Positions 9,268 through 21,475 of a stretch of DNA of 64,000 nt are shown here, piece after piece; the stretch's first letter is position 1; each line of letters starts with the position of its first letter. The notes under the pieces were generated by a model that saw nothing but the letters and a program-made list of their open reading frames with translations, was not told the DNA's origin and ran no database searches. The stretch is taken from contig NC_060258.1 in the NCBI RefSeq assembly GCF_921293095.1, positions 3,472,001 to 3,536,000 on the forward strand. The letters run 5' to 3'. The DNA is from Ischnura elegans. Lineage: Eukaryota > Arthropoda > Insecta > Odonata > Coenagrionidae. The translations under genes and the position numbers were made by a program.

Positions 9268-12200
9268 AGATGAATTTGTCCTGATATACTTTGGAGACTG
9301 TGATGGAGATAGTCCTGAAGATGAACATTGTGATTACATTCATTTATTTTCTTAAAGCCTCACAGTTTTTTATTGGGTTACCTTAATTACTCATATGTTT
9401 AGCGTAATCATTACAAATATCTTATGATTATACTCAGACATTATTGTTGATTTCATGTTTTCGACATGGCAATTTTTTTATTCAGTAGGTGATCACATTT
9501 TGAGATGAATATTGTTTTAATCTTGTGGGCACATAATTTAGTCAGTCTTTTCCTAGTCATGCCACTGGGATATTTGTACTTTTGATAATATATCACTTTG
9601 CATCGCATTTGCGCCATTAGTAAATGTAAGGTATGTACCATTTTGGCTTACCAATGTAATTCTACAATTTATCTGAAAGCCATCGTGCACATAAATCTAT
9701 TGGCAACATATGCAGCTCTTTCCAATTTTATAATCATATTTTGCCAGATGTACACGTGTTTGTGTAGCCCTTTGATAAAAATTAGTTTGCTTTGGTTCCT
9801 TGCTCTCACCTTGTTTGACCCATTCACTTGAGAGACATTTCCCTGTAGTTTGCAACTATAATGATGTAGGCATAACATTATGGAGTAGGCATAACACTAT
9901 ATTCGTCAAAGATTATTAATTTCAAGGATACGCTTATAAGGATACGCAAAAATTTATATGTGATGTAGGCTATAAATTTACAATTTTACCATACTTGACA
10001 TACAATGGTTAAGATGGGATTTTTTTCAATTTTTACCCGTTGGAAGGCATTAATGAAATGTCGTTATTAAGTAATTAGGTTCTTTAATTCATTTTCCTAT
10101 ATGTTTGAGACCTTAGTCCATATTTATTCTAGTTGGTCTTTTGCAAATTTTCACAAACGTTAGAGAAGATCATTGCAATCATTCATGCACGTTTATATTT
10201 CCAACATTGACATATCCTTTGTATAGAATTCAGCTGACAGGAAATATTCATTTACTTATTTATAAGCAACAGTAAATATCTCCTAATCCTCAGAATTGCT
10301 GCTTGGTTCTCGAAGATTTAAGTGAATATAATGGTGCTACATGTTACCAGTTCTCTTTATAGGAAATATAGCTATTCCTATTTCATGCCTTTGTAAGGCC
10401 TCCTTCCTTTAGGTTCATCGTATATCTAGGGCATATTTTTTTTAATGGCTCTTTATTTGTCCAATCTTCCATTTGATAAATAAGATTGTTTTTTTATTAC
10501 CTTTTATGTTTCACAATTTTACTTTTTTCTCTATTTTCGGCATTAGTATCTATTGCTCATTCGTTTCTGTAATTTTAACATTTGGTCTTATTTTATTGTC
10601 TCTCTGCTACCTGGGGGTAACAGAAATGTGGTTCATATAATGTGTAGTTTTTTTCAAAAGAAAATCCATTTACAATAATTGATTTTTCTAAGGTATTTCT
10701 GAATTGATAATTTCACCTGTGCTACACCACTATAGTTGGTAAGACAAGATTGACCATCCAGATTTTGTAAATATGTTCCATTAGATATGAATATAATATA
10801 ATTATTTCATTAACAAGTCTGCAGTAATTATATGTGGATTTAAAAAATATTTTATAATTATGTGTGATGGTATATATTTCACATGTAAATTGCTTTATGA
10901 TTATTACTTGTAATTGATAGTCTAGCATAATGAATGCATATCAATGAGAGAAACTATGCATCTCTGAATAATTCCCTTTTGTATCTGATGGCTTATCTCT
11001 GAAGATGAATGGCAAGATATCCTCACTTAAGGTATTGCCTTTTCTCATTTAATTTGTATTATTTTTCTTCACATTTATTTTTCTTTTTAAAAAATGTCAT
11101 GACACTATGAGAAAGTAAAGTATTTATTTATTTTCAATAATCAAATGATTTATCATGTAGTTGTAAATGTATGCATATTGTTTGTATAATTAAATTACTT
11201 ATGTGGTATCACACCATATTCTGTACAATGCCATTCAAGGCACATTTGGAGAAATAGCATTACATAGAATGTAATGTGATTAAACTACTTTTTTTTAATT
11301 TTGCTGCATACTGTTATGGACCTTTATCCAATATTGTATTTCATGCTCCACACTGATAAAATAAAATTCGTATCGCTCAAAGTTTCAGTGATTTCTTTTG
11401 GTTTGAAATCAGTATCCCATATGGTGCATCAGATTCTACCATGACAAATTTTGTAACAAAGTACAGAAGGACCTCCTGATGTTCACCTCCTATTTTCCGT
11501 GATGCTTTTTGGTGCTGTACTCCATAGCCCACCTTATCCTTAACATTTTTAAATCTAATTGCTAATCATAAGTATTATTATTTTTTAAATTTTGTTATTC
11601 AGATGATATGAATCCATTTTAAGAGTAAAAATGATAACTATCCAGCTCAACCCGCAGTTATTGTAACTACATTGCATTTCCTACCAATCATGGGTTTATA
11701 AACTAGGACCTCCTTTCCCCCCGAATTCTAATGTGGTATTTTGCATTTGCATTACCACGTATGTGCATACCTTTTATGTATTTTATGCACTCCCCAATAA
11801 CTCGAGGGAGTGGAATAGTATTTTTTGTCTGATGAAACGGTTCCCTGTGTCAATTGGAAGCACAGAACATGTATTGCTGTCTACAGTGACATTCAAGTTA
11901 TCATTCCATCAAACAATACTGACCTACAGCTTCATTGAATGCTTGTTTTCCTGTTTCTCTCGGTTTTATGCCGATAGTTTTGCTATATTCTTTCAGAAAC
12001 GCCCTTGTTCTCTTTACACGCAGGGTTCCGGTGTCAAAAAAACCTTTTTCTTTCAAAACAAATGTACATTTTTAAGACGTAAGGAAGTTGGTTTAAAACA
12101 TATGCTGATTAGTGGGATCAGGGAAAACATTGAGAAATTGTAAGAGGGTTCAGGATTCTTATTTTCAGGATGCTTATTTTCATGTTTCTCTCAGTTTTAT

Positions 12201-12535
12201 GCCGACGGTTTTACTATATTCTATCAGACACTTCCGCATTCCAGTGTCAGAAATCCTTTTTCTTTCAAAACAATAAATAGTATGCACGATATAAAGAAGT
12301 AATTGAAAAACATGCTATTGTTAGAGGGTCCAGGGATAATCTTGAGGAATTCCAGAATAACACTTGCTTCCTAGCCAAACTTTCGATCAAAGTCGTTTAC
12401 CATCGCCTGGTTGAATCCTTAAGTCGCCTGAAGAACATAATCACCGAAGTTTAAAGCCAAATCCAAACGGCTTGTTTTTAAAGAACATTTTGACACTGCG
12501 GCGAAGTGAGGTATCATTTGCTCATCAATTGACAA
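9268..12535. other. Non-coding inner part of the left arm
   Basis: AT-rich, no recognisable gene. It is matched by 29,832-32,888 at moderate identity with many indels. Short open frames here are broken in the partner arm and have no recognised similarity. A local tandem duplication (11,950-12,370) is the only internal structure noticed. Confidence 0.7.
11950..12370 (+). repeat. Local tandem duplication, about 230-bp period
   Basis: The segment TTTCTCTCGGTTTTATGCCG at about 11,955 recurs as TTTCTCTCAGTTTTATGCCG at about 12,184. It is followed in both copies by a similar stretch with TTTTTCTTTCAAAACAA. The right arm has a single equivalent at about 30,060-30,200, so the duplication arose in the left arm only. 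Confidence 0.7.
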
Positions 12536-12689
12536 GTGATGTGTAAAAATTGATAAGTGATGAGACAAAAGGGATGTTCAACTGTTAAGATTCGAATTCA
12601 GTTTCAGCAAAAAAAACAGTTTCACCTGTTTTTCAAAGTTTTACAGTTTCACCTGTTCTCAAATTCATAATCATTTGCCTCCCAGAAGC

Positions 12690-12984
12690 ACAGCTTGGAA
12701 ATAAGACTGGGGGTGCGGGGTGTGTTTAGGTGCAACTAATACCGGGGTGTGTGGTTGTATGGAATACCCACCAGGATAAGAGTAGGTACGAGATTAATAA
12801 ATTGCGGAATTTAAAGATAAATGGTTCAAAATGATTTGTTTTACGGCTTTCTGAGGGATATTTTATTTATCTTTACAATATCCTTACATATAATAATATA
12901 ATATGGATTAAACTTAAAAATTTCTCTGAGCTCTGGGGGTGGTTTTATCCTCCAAACCCCTCCCCCCTCGCTGCGCCACTGCAT
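12690..12984. mobile_element. Non-autonomous repeat with GCTGCGCCACTG end, copy 1
   Basis: About 290 bp matching the element at 27,681-27,982. Shared parts include ACGGCTTTCTGAGGGAT, ATGGATTAAACTTA, TTTCTCTGAGCTCTGG and the terminal CTCGCTGCGCCACTG. The left end is degraded. No coding capacity. The matching inverted terminus CAGGGGCGCAGC is seen in the second copy. Confidence 0.75.
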
Positions 12985-13490
12985 CCAATGACATGTTGAA
13001 AGGCATTTATGTTTTAAATTTATTGCACGTTAATGTTAAAATGTTCCATCTTTAAAAAATGTTAATGCGAGCCAGGAATGTATAAAGCTCGCGTAAATAA
13101 ATCATAAATACACATACATCTCAGACATAACAAGATTAGAATAAAAGGCATTAAAAAGACGAAACCCAGACGGCACAACCCTCCGTATCTAATTCGTAAG
13201 TACATAGTACCCATTGACTACGGGGATACTATGCCGATCCGTCACTTTTCGGTCATAGATAATATTCATTCCCGGCCTGTCGACGAAGCGCGTGCGCAGC
13301 ACGTGAATGTCCGCTATGAAGCACGTACGATAGGATACGAAGCGCGCAGGAACACAGCACTCAGGCTAATCTCAATCGATTAGGTCGAAATTAGATATAT
13401 CGTAACTCGCACGATCGAAAAATGTATCGAACGCAACACAATCGATAGCTACCGACCGTAGCGAGAACCTTAATACGAATCATTATGAAT

Positions 13491-13574
13491 TGTAAGTTCT
13501 CAACAGGTAAATAATACTATATCATGGTATTTAGAATTCATGATACAGTATTATTTACCTGTTGAGAACTTACA
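13491..13574. repeat. 84-bp snapback palindrome
   Basis: Two 36-bp arms starting TGTAAGTTCTCAACAGGTAA and ending with its complement, with essentially one mismatch, enclose a 12-base loop. The near-perfect pairing suggests a young foldback insertion or MITE. No target-site duplication was confirmed, and there is no second copy in the window. Confidence 0.7.
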
Positions 13575-14365
13575 AAATTATTCGGCCACTTAAATAACTG
13601 CGAAAAATGAGATTCTCAAGGCTAATTCACGCATCCCCAGCATTCTTAAGTGGCTCGTACTTACTTGGAAACATTGAGATGTTAATGAGAGTAAATTCTT
13701 ATTAATTTTGACACTATATAAGATATCACATAGCCCACGAGCATTAAAAAGCTTACCCTTAAGCCTGACGAAATAAAATTTTTAAATAAAAATTGCCGAT
13801 GAAACAGGATTGCTGACACATCTGCTATTAGTATGATCGAATTCATCAAAATGCAAGCAAAAATTAACGTATAGTTCAGTCTCAGCTACTAAAACTTACC
13901 CATATCAGGCGCTAAAGCATTTGAAAAATTATTTGGGATGAGTAAAAGTCTCTAGGTCACTATAGTAAATGTACCAACCTATTAAAAATATGAAAGTCCT
14001 GCCAAATCACCAGCATAAACACTCGTAAAATAAAACATGGTATCTCTTAGATCACACCTCCGATTTTATACTTACTTTGCATGAAGCCACCACCACAAGA
14101 AATTTTAAAGAGGCAGGAAAGAAAAAACCCACAGAAATACAATACATATATTATGTATTTTCTATTGTCAACCACAATAATATTTCCAATTTTCTCTTCT
14201 ATCCCACATCTAATTTAGCGAAACAATTACTCTTATTCTCTTTCGAATAGAAAATTATTTAAAAGAGGACTGGCCGATACATAAAAACTATCTTCAATAC
14301 TTTCTCCGATGAACGTCCACTATCACAGCATCAACTTGCACAAATCAAATCCACATCCACAAATA

Positions 14366-15134
14366 TGTCACTTCTGCCACAATGTCTGTCTTCTTGGCGA
14401 CAGGTAACAGTGAAGCAATGGTACCTTCCTCCAATCTGGGCACCTTCAATTCAGCAAGAATTTTCTCCTCGTCTTCTCGTCCAAGGCCACAGATTATTTT
14501 CTGATATCACAAGGAGCGATGTGAAGCTCACACACCTAAAATTAATAAATAATAAAATACCATGTAACTTATTAGGTCAAATCATTTCCAATTTTTGGTA
14601 TTTCTGCATGAGAAATCAAATTACTAGGCTCGTAAATATAGTAAATATTTGTATGCCTGATATTTTTATTGTTTTAAACTATAGCATAAGATAATTTGAA
14701 ATGATGAAAGCCGACGTGTAATACACCATAGGGCAAGCTAAGAAGCAATATTCGATCCTATAAACATGGCAGCTTATTCCTAGTTTCTCCTTTAACCACA
14801 CGTTTACCGAATGAATTAATACAAAAAAGACAACTAAAATGCAAGAATTTTCAAAAGAATTGCTGCTACAATATTTTGAATCACCATTTTTAGTACTGAA
14901 TAGTTCGGGATGTTGATGCATCAACAGCCCGAAGCCACTTCTAACTTAAAATTACATCCAAATAATTACAGCGAGAAAGAGTACATACCTCATAGTTTTT
15001 CGTAGGGGTGAAATGTTTTCTTCTAATCGCCCAAATGCACATCTTCTTCAACTCAGGATCTTTTGGAAAGCTAAAAACTTGAACCATGTCCCGGAGTTTC
15101 CATTACATCCCGACAATACACACACGAAAGGCAT
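14366..15134 (-). pseudogene. THAP-domain protein pseudogene, two exons
   Basis: Exon 1 starts at ATG 15,134 with CVLSGCNGNSG (the C-x4-C of a THAP zinc finger). After a one-base frameshift it continues VFSFPKDPELKK and AIRRKHFTPTKNYE, and it ends at a GTATGT donor (exon end 14,989). After a 453-bp intron ending ATTTTAG, exon 2 starts at 14,535 with VCELH, the C-x2-H of the same finger. It continues in phase with APCDIRK. In-frame stops follow, and the diagnostic PRLEEGTIASLLP lies in another frame. THAP domains are C2CH DNA-binding modules in host regulators and in P-element-like transposases. The splice sites are good but the coding frames are broken several times, so this is a decayed gene copy. 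It lies in the spacer of the inverted duplication. Confidence 0.8.
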
Positions 15135-15139
15135 TTTTA

Positions 15140-16519
15140 ACAAAAATATCTCACAAACACGTTTCTGAAGCACAGTGAATGAAATTAAGGAATAAGGGAA
15201 ACTTCACCATTACCAGACACTCTATTTTTCACAAACTTAACCACAAAAATCCCTGAAATGTGGTGAGACGTGACGTAAACGATGCGATCTCCAACGGCTT
15301 GTGCCAGCTTGTGAAGGCATGTGATCTTTCTAGGAGGATGTGGCACGATGGCACCACCCGCGAAAGAAAATAGTCCCAGACCGAATACAGTTTTATCGAT
15401 GAGATACAATTTTATCGATGCATATGAATTTGCCAGTCCTCTTGCATCTTTTTTCGTCATTAAAGGAAATAAAGAAACAAAACCTTTTTAGTAACTTCCT
15501 AAGCGCGATTTTTGTATCTTGATGGTCCACCCTCGTATTCAGGTACGAAAACTTCCTGTGCCGTCTGGGAAGTTGAATGGTAGACTTAGAAGGAGAATAA
15601 AAAATGTGTTCCATGAGTCGTGTAAGTTATCACTGGGGTTGAGTTTTTCGATTACAAGTACGACATCAATCTCAGACGATAAAGGAATAATCTCAAAGAA
15701 ATAATGTCATCTCAAACATGTGCCATGTGCGAATCTCTTTCCCATATTCTTCTCTGTAGTGAACCCATTGCACTTTCAGCCCGAAGGAAAAGAATTTTAT
15801 CTTCGCTGTGATCCGAAATCGTTTTCGTCATTTAGGCTGTTAAATTTTAACAAAACTAATCTAAATAAGTCGTTATGCACAAAATTGTTTACATTGTTTA
15901 AGATTTGTTTACCGTCGTGCATAGATGACGCTCGGACCTAGCGGAGGGAAAAGGCTTCGGCGCTAGGAGTATTCTTACGTAAATGTCCTGCGGAAACTTA
16001 TATAAGTCTTATTTTCAAAATATTTCACATTTTTAACGTCTAGAATTGATTTATAAGGCTACAGGTTATGAATTAAGTCTGTTTTTAGTTGGGAATTTTT
16101 AATTTTTGATACTAAGCTATTATACCTTTTTATTGTAATATCTTATGTATACAATGATTCATTTTACCGTTCTCTGCTGAGGTTAAGTAGCTTTAATTTC
16201 TCGTTACTTCCTACCTATGAATATGCAGTTTGCATTAGTAGTTTTTATAGAGAAATGATGTATTTTCGTTCCACTGCACAATGGGCTGAAAACGAAAAAA
16301 ACTTGACTAAGTTCTAAAATGACTTTTTTCGAGATACAGACTTTTAAGATAGCGTAAATACCTGCAAATGATTACCAACTATATATGAATATGCAATTTT
16401 ACAACAATTCGACCCGTTACTGAGATATAGTGGCCCAAACATGACCAAAATTTTAAAAACACGATCGTAATATCGCTCTCATTTCCTTCGTCGCTAATTT
16501 TTTTTTCTAAGATTTCAAC
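15140..16519. other. No gene recognised
   Basis: About 1.4 kb of AT-rich sequence upstream of the THAP pseudogene. Short frames such as 15,185-15,460 minus have no motif I recognise. They may include the pseudogene's old promoter region, but no TATA box, CpG cluster or other signal is convincing. Confidence 0.5.
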
Positions 16520-16523
16520 TTAA

Positions 16524-17480
16524 CCCTGCAACCGTACACCTCCATTTCTGTTACACTAACCGTACACTGGGGTACTGAGTGCTCCTAAGAGTTAAAATGC
16601 GTATAAAATGCAAAAACTTATTATTATTCTAAAAAACATTGAAAACGCGTTATTTGGGCCTTAAATTATTGCAAAAACATACATTTAATTTCTTGTTTTA
16701 ATATGTTATTAAATATAATAAGAGAATTGAGAAACCTTACATTTTCTATCAAATTCTGTTAAAGGTGCAGATTTTTAGTTCGTTCAACTCTTTCAGCAGG
16801 CTTACTTGCCCAACGGTACTTATTTTTACCCCTGAGGACACTTTTTTAACTGAATGACATTTTCGGGGACAGTTTTTTCAACTGCATTTTGTTTCTAATT
16901 CTTCATATTCATCTTCCAGGTGTTTTGGTTCAACTTGCAAGTCTTGTGCGTCTTCATTTCGTCTAGGTCGTTTTCTTGCATGTGTTGTTTGTTCTTCTTC
17001 CCCTTCAAAATCACTTTCACCAAGAACAAACTCATCTTCAGATGCGTCGGGTGAATATAAGTCTGACATAACATCATCTTCCAAAATGTCGTATTCATTT
17101 TCACTTTCTGACTTATCTTCAAAATTCTCAGGCTCAGAAGAACGAGCTAACTCACTTAAAATATCCTCTTCAGTTCGTAGCCTATCCATGACCAAATCAG
17201 TGTAAAAATACGTCGGTAAAATTCCAAAAAATCTACGAAAACGAAATATACACACTTGAATAAAAACTCACACTAACCGTACACTGGGGTACTAAGTGCC
17301 CCAAAAACGTTCCAGAAAAGAAATGCGATGTGCCATGGCCACAGCAAACAAAGTAACTTACTGGTCGTAAGGGTCAAGTAAAAGTCACGCGAGCCGGCTG
17401 CAGCCAGTATTGCCAAATAAAATTTACGGCAAAGTTAAAATTCTCAGGGGCACTGAGTGCCCCGGTCTACGCTTCCAGGA
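16524..17480 (-). mobile_element. Internally deleted piggyBac element
   Basis: 957 bp flanked by TTAA at 16,520-16,523 and 17,481-17,484, the target duplicated by piggyBac elements. The termini are inverted matches: left CCCTGCAACCGTACACC, right (reverse complement) TCCTGGAAGCGTAGACC. Including TTAA, 17 of 21 positions agree. Subterminal repeats reading GTACACTGGGGTACTGAGTG occur near 16,565 and 17,280, and a palindrome GGGGCACTGAGTGCCCC lies at about 17,450. An acidic open frame on the minus strand is the only coding remnant. Confidence 0.8.
16878..17188 (-). pseudogene. Acidic N-terminal remnant of a piggyBac transposase
   Basis: About 103 codons from the internal ATG at 17,188 (an in-frame extension runs to 17,255). 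The sequence is rich in Asp, Glu and Ser (EDDVMSDLYSPDASEDEF) with a basic patch ARKRPRRN. Such acidic leaders are usual at the N-terminus of piggyBac transposases, and the frame sits inside a TTAA-flanked element. No DDD catalytic core is present, so it cannot be a functional transposase. The family call rests mostly on the surrounding termini. An unrelated acidic peptide remains possible. Confidence 0.55.
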
Positions 17481-17484
17481 TTAA

Positions 17485-19944
17485 TATTCTTCAGAAATCT
17501 CTATTTTACACCGTGATGCAAATTTTTCGTGTTACATATTTCGTGAACGAAAGATAATGTCTTTTTCATATGGAGGTGGACGGTCTGCACTCCGCAATGG
17601 GCGCGCGAACACGATTCCATTGTCGTCAGTGGAAGCTTACGCCACAGAGTATACAGCGAAGACAGGTATACAGAGAGGACAAAAGCTACTTTCTCCCCTT
17701 AAATTTTTTAATGCGGAATGCGCGCGTCGGCCATGTTATAAGCACGTCAAAAGACGGCGCGTATTCAAATATACCATTCACTGATTCGCAACAATCACGT
17801 CCACGGCCGATTCCCTGAATATAAAGTGAGGAACTCTGTGTGCTTTATTTCCCGATAATAATAGTCATTACCACGCTCTTCTATCCTTCGGAGTTGAATC
17901 CGATTGCGGAAAGTTATTCCCCCATTATTAATATACCTTTACCTTTGCTCAAGTGGCAGGGGTTCAAACGCGTCAATAGCCGTAGTCTTGCGAGTATTTA
18001 TCAAACTTTAAAATCTTACGTTAGCAGAAGACTTGAGACAAAGTACATTTTTTGCACAGAATTATGTTACAAAGAAGCCAATAAGGCTTGAAGTATGAGT
18101 AGAGCCTGTATTTCCCAAGTCTGCCATTTTTCTACTATACTTAACATTGGCTTCTAATGATGAAATCTATGACCAATAATTCAGTTGTGATGTAGAAATC
18201 CAATGTAAAACATCAATAAATTAATACTCTGCTCCTTATCCCTCAGCATAGGTTAGTTAATATCTCAACGATACCAATCTTTTACAAGGCAGTATTAGAT
18301 GATTCACTGAAATATAAGCAATGGCATCGGACCTCATGATGTTGTCCAATTATGGGAACATAAATAATATTAATACCATAAATAATTTCAAACTTACCTC
18401 GCGGGATCTTTCGGGAAACGGAAAAAAACTTGGGTCGCTTTTGGGCATTCCTGAGTTATTCTTGCAATCAATTGCAGAACACCAAGTGCGCCACCATCCA
18501 CGCCTTTCATTATCCGCCATCGCGTTTAGTGCTCACCAAATAATGAAATGTGTATGCGATTCGCACTTTGAAACACGAATAAGACCCTAGATTTTACGCC
18601 TTAACCCTTCAAACCACGCTAAAAGACTCGATGCTTGAGATCATTAACGCGCTTAGAACATGGCCGGAAGTGCATTTCGCCATTACACCTAAGAGCGCCC
18701 TCTGTCCTCTCTGTGCTTACGCAGAGAGTGCGTAACCACGCGGAGGAGACATCCGCTTTGCCCCTCCGCCCCTTTGCCCCGCCTATCATCCGCGCGAGTT
18801 AAGGTCACGGAGACAGGTTTTTGTGCTTACACATGAACGCAGTACACATGCTCCAAGAAAGCTTATTTTTTAACGCGGTTTGCGGCATTCAAAAGATTAT
18901 TTAATGGAACAGCTTTCCAATTGTTTTCAAGGAAGAGAAAAGGAGAAATGACGTTGATTTGAAAATTTCTAACGCACGTTTTCATAAAATATTTTTTAAG
19001 GGCCACCAATGAAAAATGTTTTCAGAGGGCGATTTTTATTACCTTTGGGCTAGTGTATCGGAATTTTTTCTGAGGTCGAGGATCATCGCGAAAAAAAAAG
19101 AATATAGGATGCGATTTAGTCCTGTTTACTCTATGTTCTGGCCCTCCATAACATTTTACAGACCATTTTAAAAACATTTACTTCTCTCGCAAACGGAAAC
19201 GCTCACACTGATTGTAACACGCACCAGAGGGAGTGATTTTTGTGAAAACTGGTCCGAAAAATTGCTCCAAAAACTGCCGTATTCATGAAAATATAGATTA
19301 TAAAAATGTGCTCAATTTGAGTTCTCCTCTCGAATTATCTACGCACAAGTACGGATGCGTCTTTTCACCATGTATAGTGAAAGTAGGTGTGCCAAAATTA
19401 TTTTTATATTAAGAAAATATTTTCCTTAGTTTAAAAAGTAATGAAAAAAATTTTTTTAAAGGAATTTGTGAGTGCGAATGTGTGTGTGTTGATTTAACTA
19501 CATATAATGTTATAAACTGAATAAACTTCGACGTTATCGCATAATATTCAACTCTGCCGAGTAGCATTTGAAATTTATAAATGAACAATTGCGAAAAAGT
19601 ATGTTCCGCCTATGTACTAAAAATGTGCAGTAAATTTGTGGAACGGAATGGAACTAGCTGATGGAATGTCAGCGAAGAATATTAATAGTTATTAAACTCT
19701 AAATGATGTCTACGGCACATGTCTCTGGTCCTGTATTGGCAGAAAAATACGCTTCTTTGAGGATGACTCTGTCGTCATATATCACAAAATCAGTGATGAA
19801 AATATGACTATGAAATACTATCTTTGGATTAAATAAACGTTAATCTGTGCAGCCAAGAGTGGGGACTTAATCTTAGCTAAAGAACGGCGGTACATTTCTT
19901 GCGGAAGTCGTGCAACTATCCGTATGCTTATGCTGTGGACAGTA
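17485..19944. other. No gene recognised
   Basis: About 2.5 kb without a supported gene. A TTAACCCTTCAAACC motif at 18,600 looks like one piggyBac-type end, but no partner was found. A GC-richer stretch at 18,640-18,810 has no recognised content. Confidence 0.5.
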
Positions 19945-20534
19945 CAGTGGATTCCGTTTAATGGGTCCACCGGTTACTCGGGGCAGCCGCTTTATTGGGG
20001 CAGATCTTGAAGAATAGAACCCAATAGATAGGAATATCTCAGAGTGTTCTCCGCTTAATTGGGACAGCATGCCGCTTTATTGGGCCATTAGTCGGCGACA
20101 TACTCTATGCTCGCGACGAAATTGAAATTTTTTTGTTTTCAGATTACTATTTTTTATATTTTACTCCTTTGATTTGCTCTTATTTTTCACAAACGTTCCT
20201 ATTATTGCCCTATTTTGAAAGCTCTTGTTGTTATATTATCCGCAAGAGGATAGGACTTTTCTTAAATAGGACTTAGTAAAAGACATTCATTTAGCGTCGC
20301 CCGAGGCTGTGAAAATATTTTTAACAAAAATGTTATAATTCTTATAAAAAATTATAATAAATTAACTAAACTCTCTGATTTACTGATCAAATTCTTAGTT
20401 TAATAAACTTATGTTGCATTATTAACATTCTTTAGTCTTCTTTCTACCATTTCAAAGGTTTTTATGCCCATATACACGACAATTCGCCTAATTGGGGCAA
20501 AGTGCACCAGCCCCCGATTAACCGGAATCTACTG
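19945..20534. mobile_element. pogo/Tigger-type MITE
   Basis: 590 bp with inverted termini: left CAGTGGATTCCGTTTAATGG, right (reverse complement) CAGTAGATTCCGGTTAATCG. Repeated internal phrases such as GCCGCTTTATTGGG and CTAATTGGGGCA are typical of pogo-family MITEs. The left flank is TA; the right flank is CA, which fits a TA target duplication with one later mutation. No transposase is encoded. Confidence 0.75.
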
Positions 20535-20557
20535 CATTACCAAGCGAAGTACGTGGG

Positions 20558-21235
20558 AGTCATGATAACTTAAAACCTATCACAGGGAACGCATACTTCA
20601 CATAAGTCACACATAATTCATATGTTGTGGGAAGCTTTTCGAATGAGAAAGTAAAAGAACGGTTGTATTTCACACTCGTCGGACCGCACCTTGAATATGC
20701 AGCGAGCGTATGGGATCCGGAGTAGAAAGACTTAATCCGTGAACTGATTACAATGCAAAGGAAAAATACGAGAACTGAATAAAATGCATAGAAAAGCTGC
20801 TCGATTCGTAACAAACAGCTGCTGCCGTACTGAAAACATTACGCAGATGTTAATTGAATTAAATGATAAGTGAAGAGTCAAGTCTGGGAGCCGCTGGAGA
20901 CTCGGTGGCTGCGCGCTAGGCCGAGATTGCTGGAACAATTGAGAATAGATATCTTAGAGACCAACACGGAGAACATCATATCAGAGCGCCGCGATATTTC
21001 CAGGTCCGACAGATGTAGTAAATTAAGAGAAATATATAGTCGAACGGATAGATATGGGAATTGTCTTTTCCTTTAATACCTTTAATTGCTTAAGTAAATT
21101 TAATTGCTTTAATTTTTATTATATCATTATTCACAAATATTAGATAGAAATAAATTTTGGTTTGAGCATTAGCTTTTTTGCTTAACGGCTGGTGTCCTAA
21201 CACCCCACGTCAAACACCTTTTTAAGCGACTTCTG
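20558..21235 (+). mobile_element. CR1/Jockey-like LINE, 3'-terminal remnant
   Basis: The plus strand encodes the C-terminal part of a LINE reverse transcriptase: TLVGPHLEYAASVWDPE at about 20,671, a stop, KDLIRELITMQRK, HRKAARFVTN, then after a frame change WEPLETRWLRARPRLLEQLR. LVRPHLEY..SVWDP and QRRAARFV are conserved in CR1- and Jockey-group LINEs. At least one stop and one frameshift are present, so it is dead. The 3' end at about 21,165-21,235 contains GGTGTCCTAACACCCC and a TGTAGATCTAGATG tail. A second copy of this tail lies at 26,515-26,620. Confidence 0.85.
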
Positions 21236-21244
21236 TAGATCTAG

Positions 21245-21475
21245 ATGACCATGCGCGCGGAAATTTTCAAGCGCGCGGAAACGCGACGGCTAAGAATGAA
21301 TGCCGGGAAAACTCCGCGTGATGTCGTTCTGATTCCCGCTGCCGCAAGTGAGGTGACCTTGGGACGAGACTGAGAGCTGATACGATGCAGGATGCTAGCA
21401 GGTAGCTGAGTACCCTTCTAGCTGGTAGCGCCTTGCTAATTAAGGATTATTAATACCTTATCAAACGAGGAAAAC
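21245..21475 (+). repeat. Interspersed repeat, copy 1
   Basis: Matches the reverse complement of 60,455-60,690. Shared parts are CGCGCGGAAATTTTCAAGCG, ATGCCGGGAAAACTCCGC, GTGAGGTGACCTTGGG, ATGCTAGCAGGTAGC and AAGGATTATTAATACCTTAT. No coding capacity and no clear termini. It follows directly on the LINE tail in copy 1. Confidence 0.8.

Larger units (their letters stand above)
1..12535 (+). repeat. Left arm of giant inverted duplication
   Basis: Matches the reverse complement of 29,832-37,795 almost along its whole length. Examples are 1-120 against 37,680-37,795, 180-470 against 36,690-36,965, the gene at 7,032-8,354 against 33,708-35,029, and 12,430-12,535 against 29,832-29,930. The match is already present at base 1, so the arm continues outside the window. 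It stops near 12,535, where the shared CTCATCAATTGA is followed by unrelated sequence. The arm is longer than its partner because of three insertions missing from the partner: 485-1,341, 2,042-5,458 and 5,871-5,985. Outside the gene the arms differ by many substitutions and small indels, so the duplication is not recent. Confidence 0.93.

Noticed and set aside
11733..12143. 136-codon plus-strand frame in the left arm
   Set aside because: Spans a local tandem duplication and is not kept open in the right arm.
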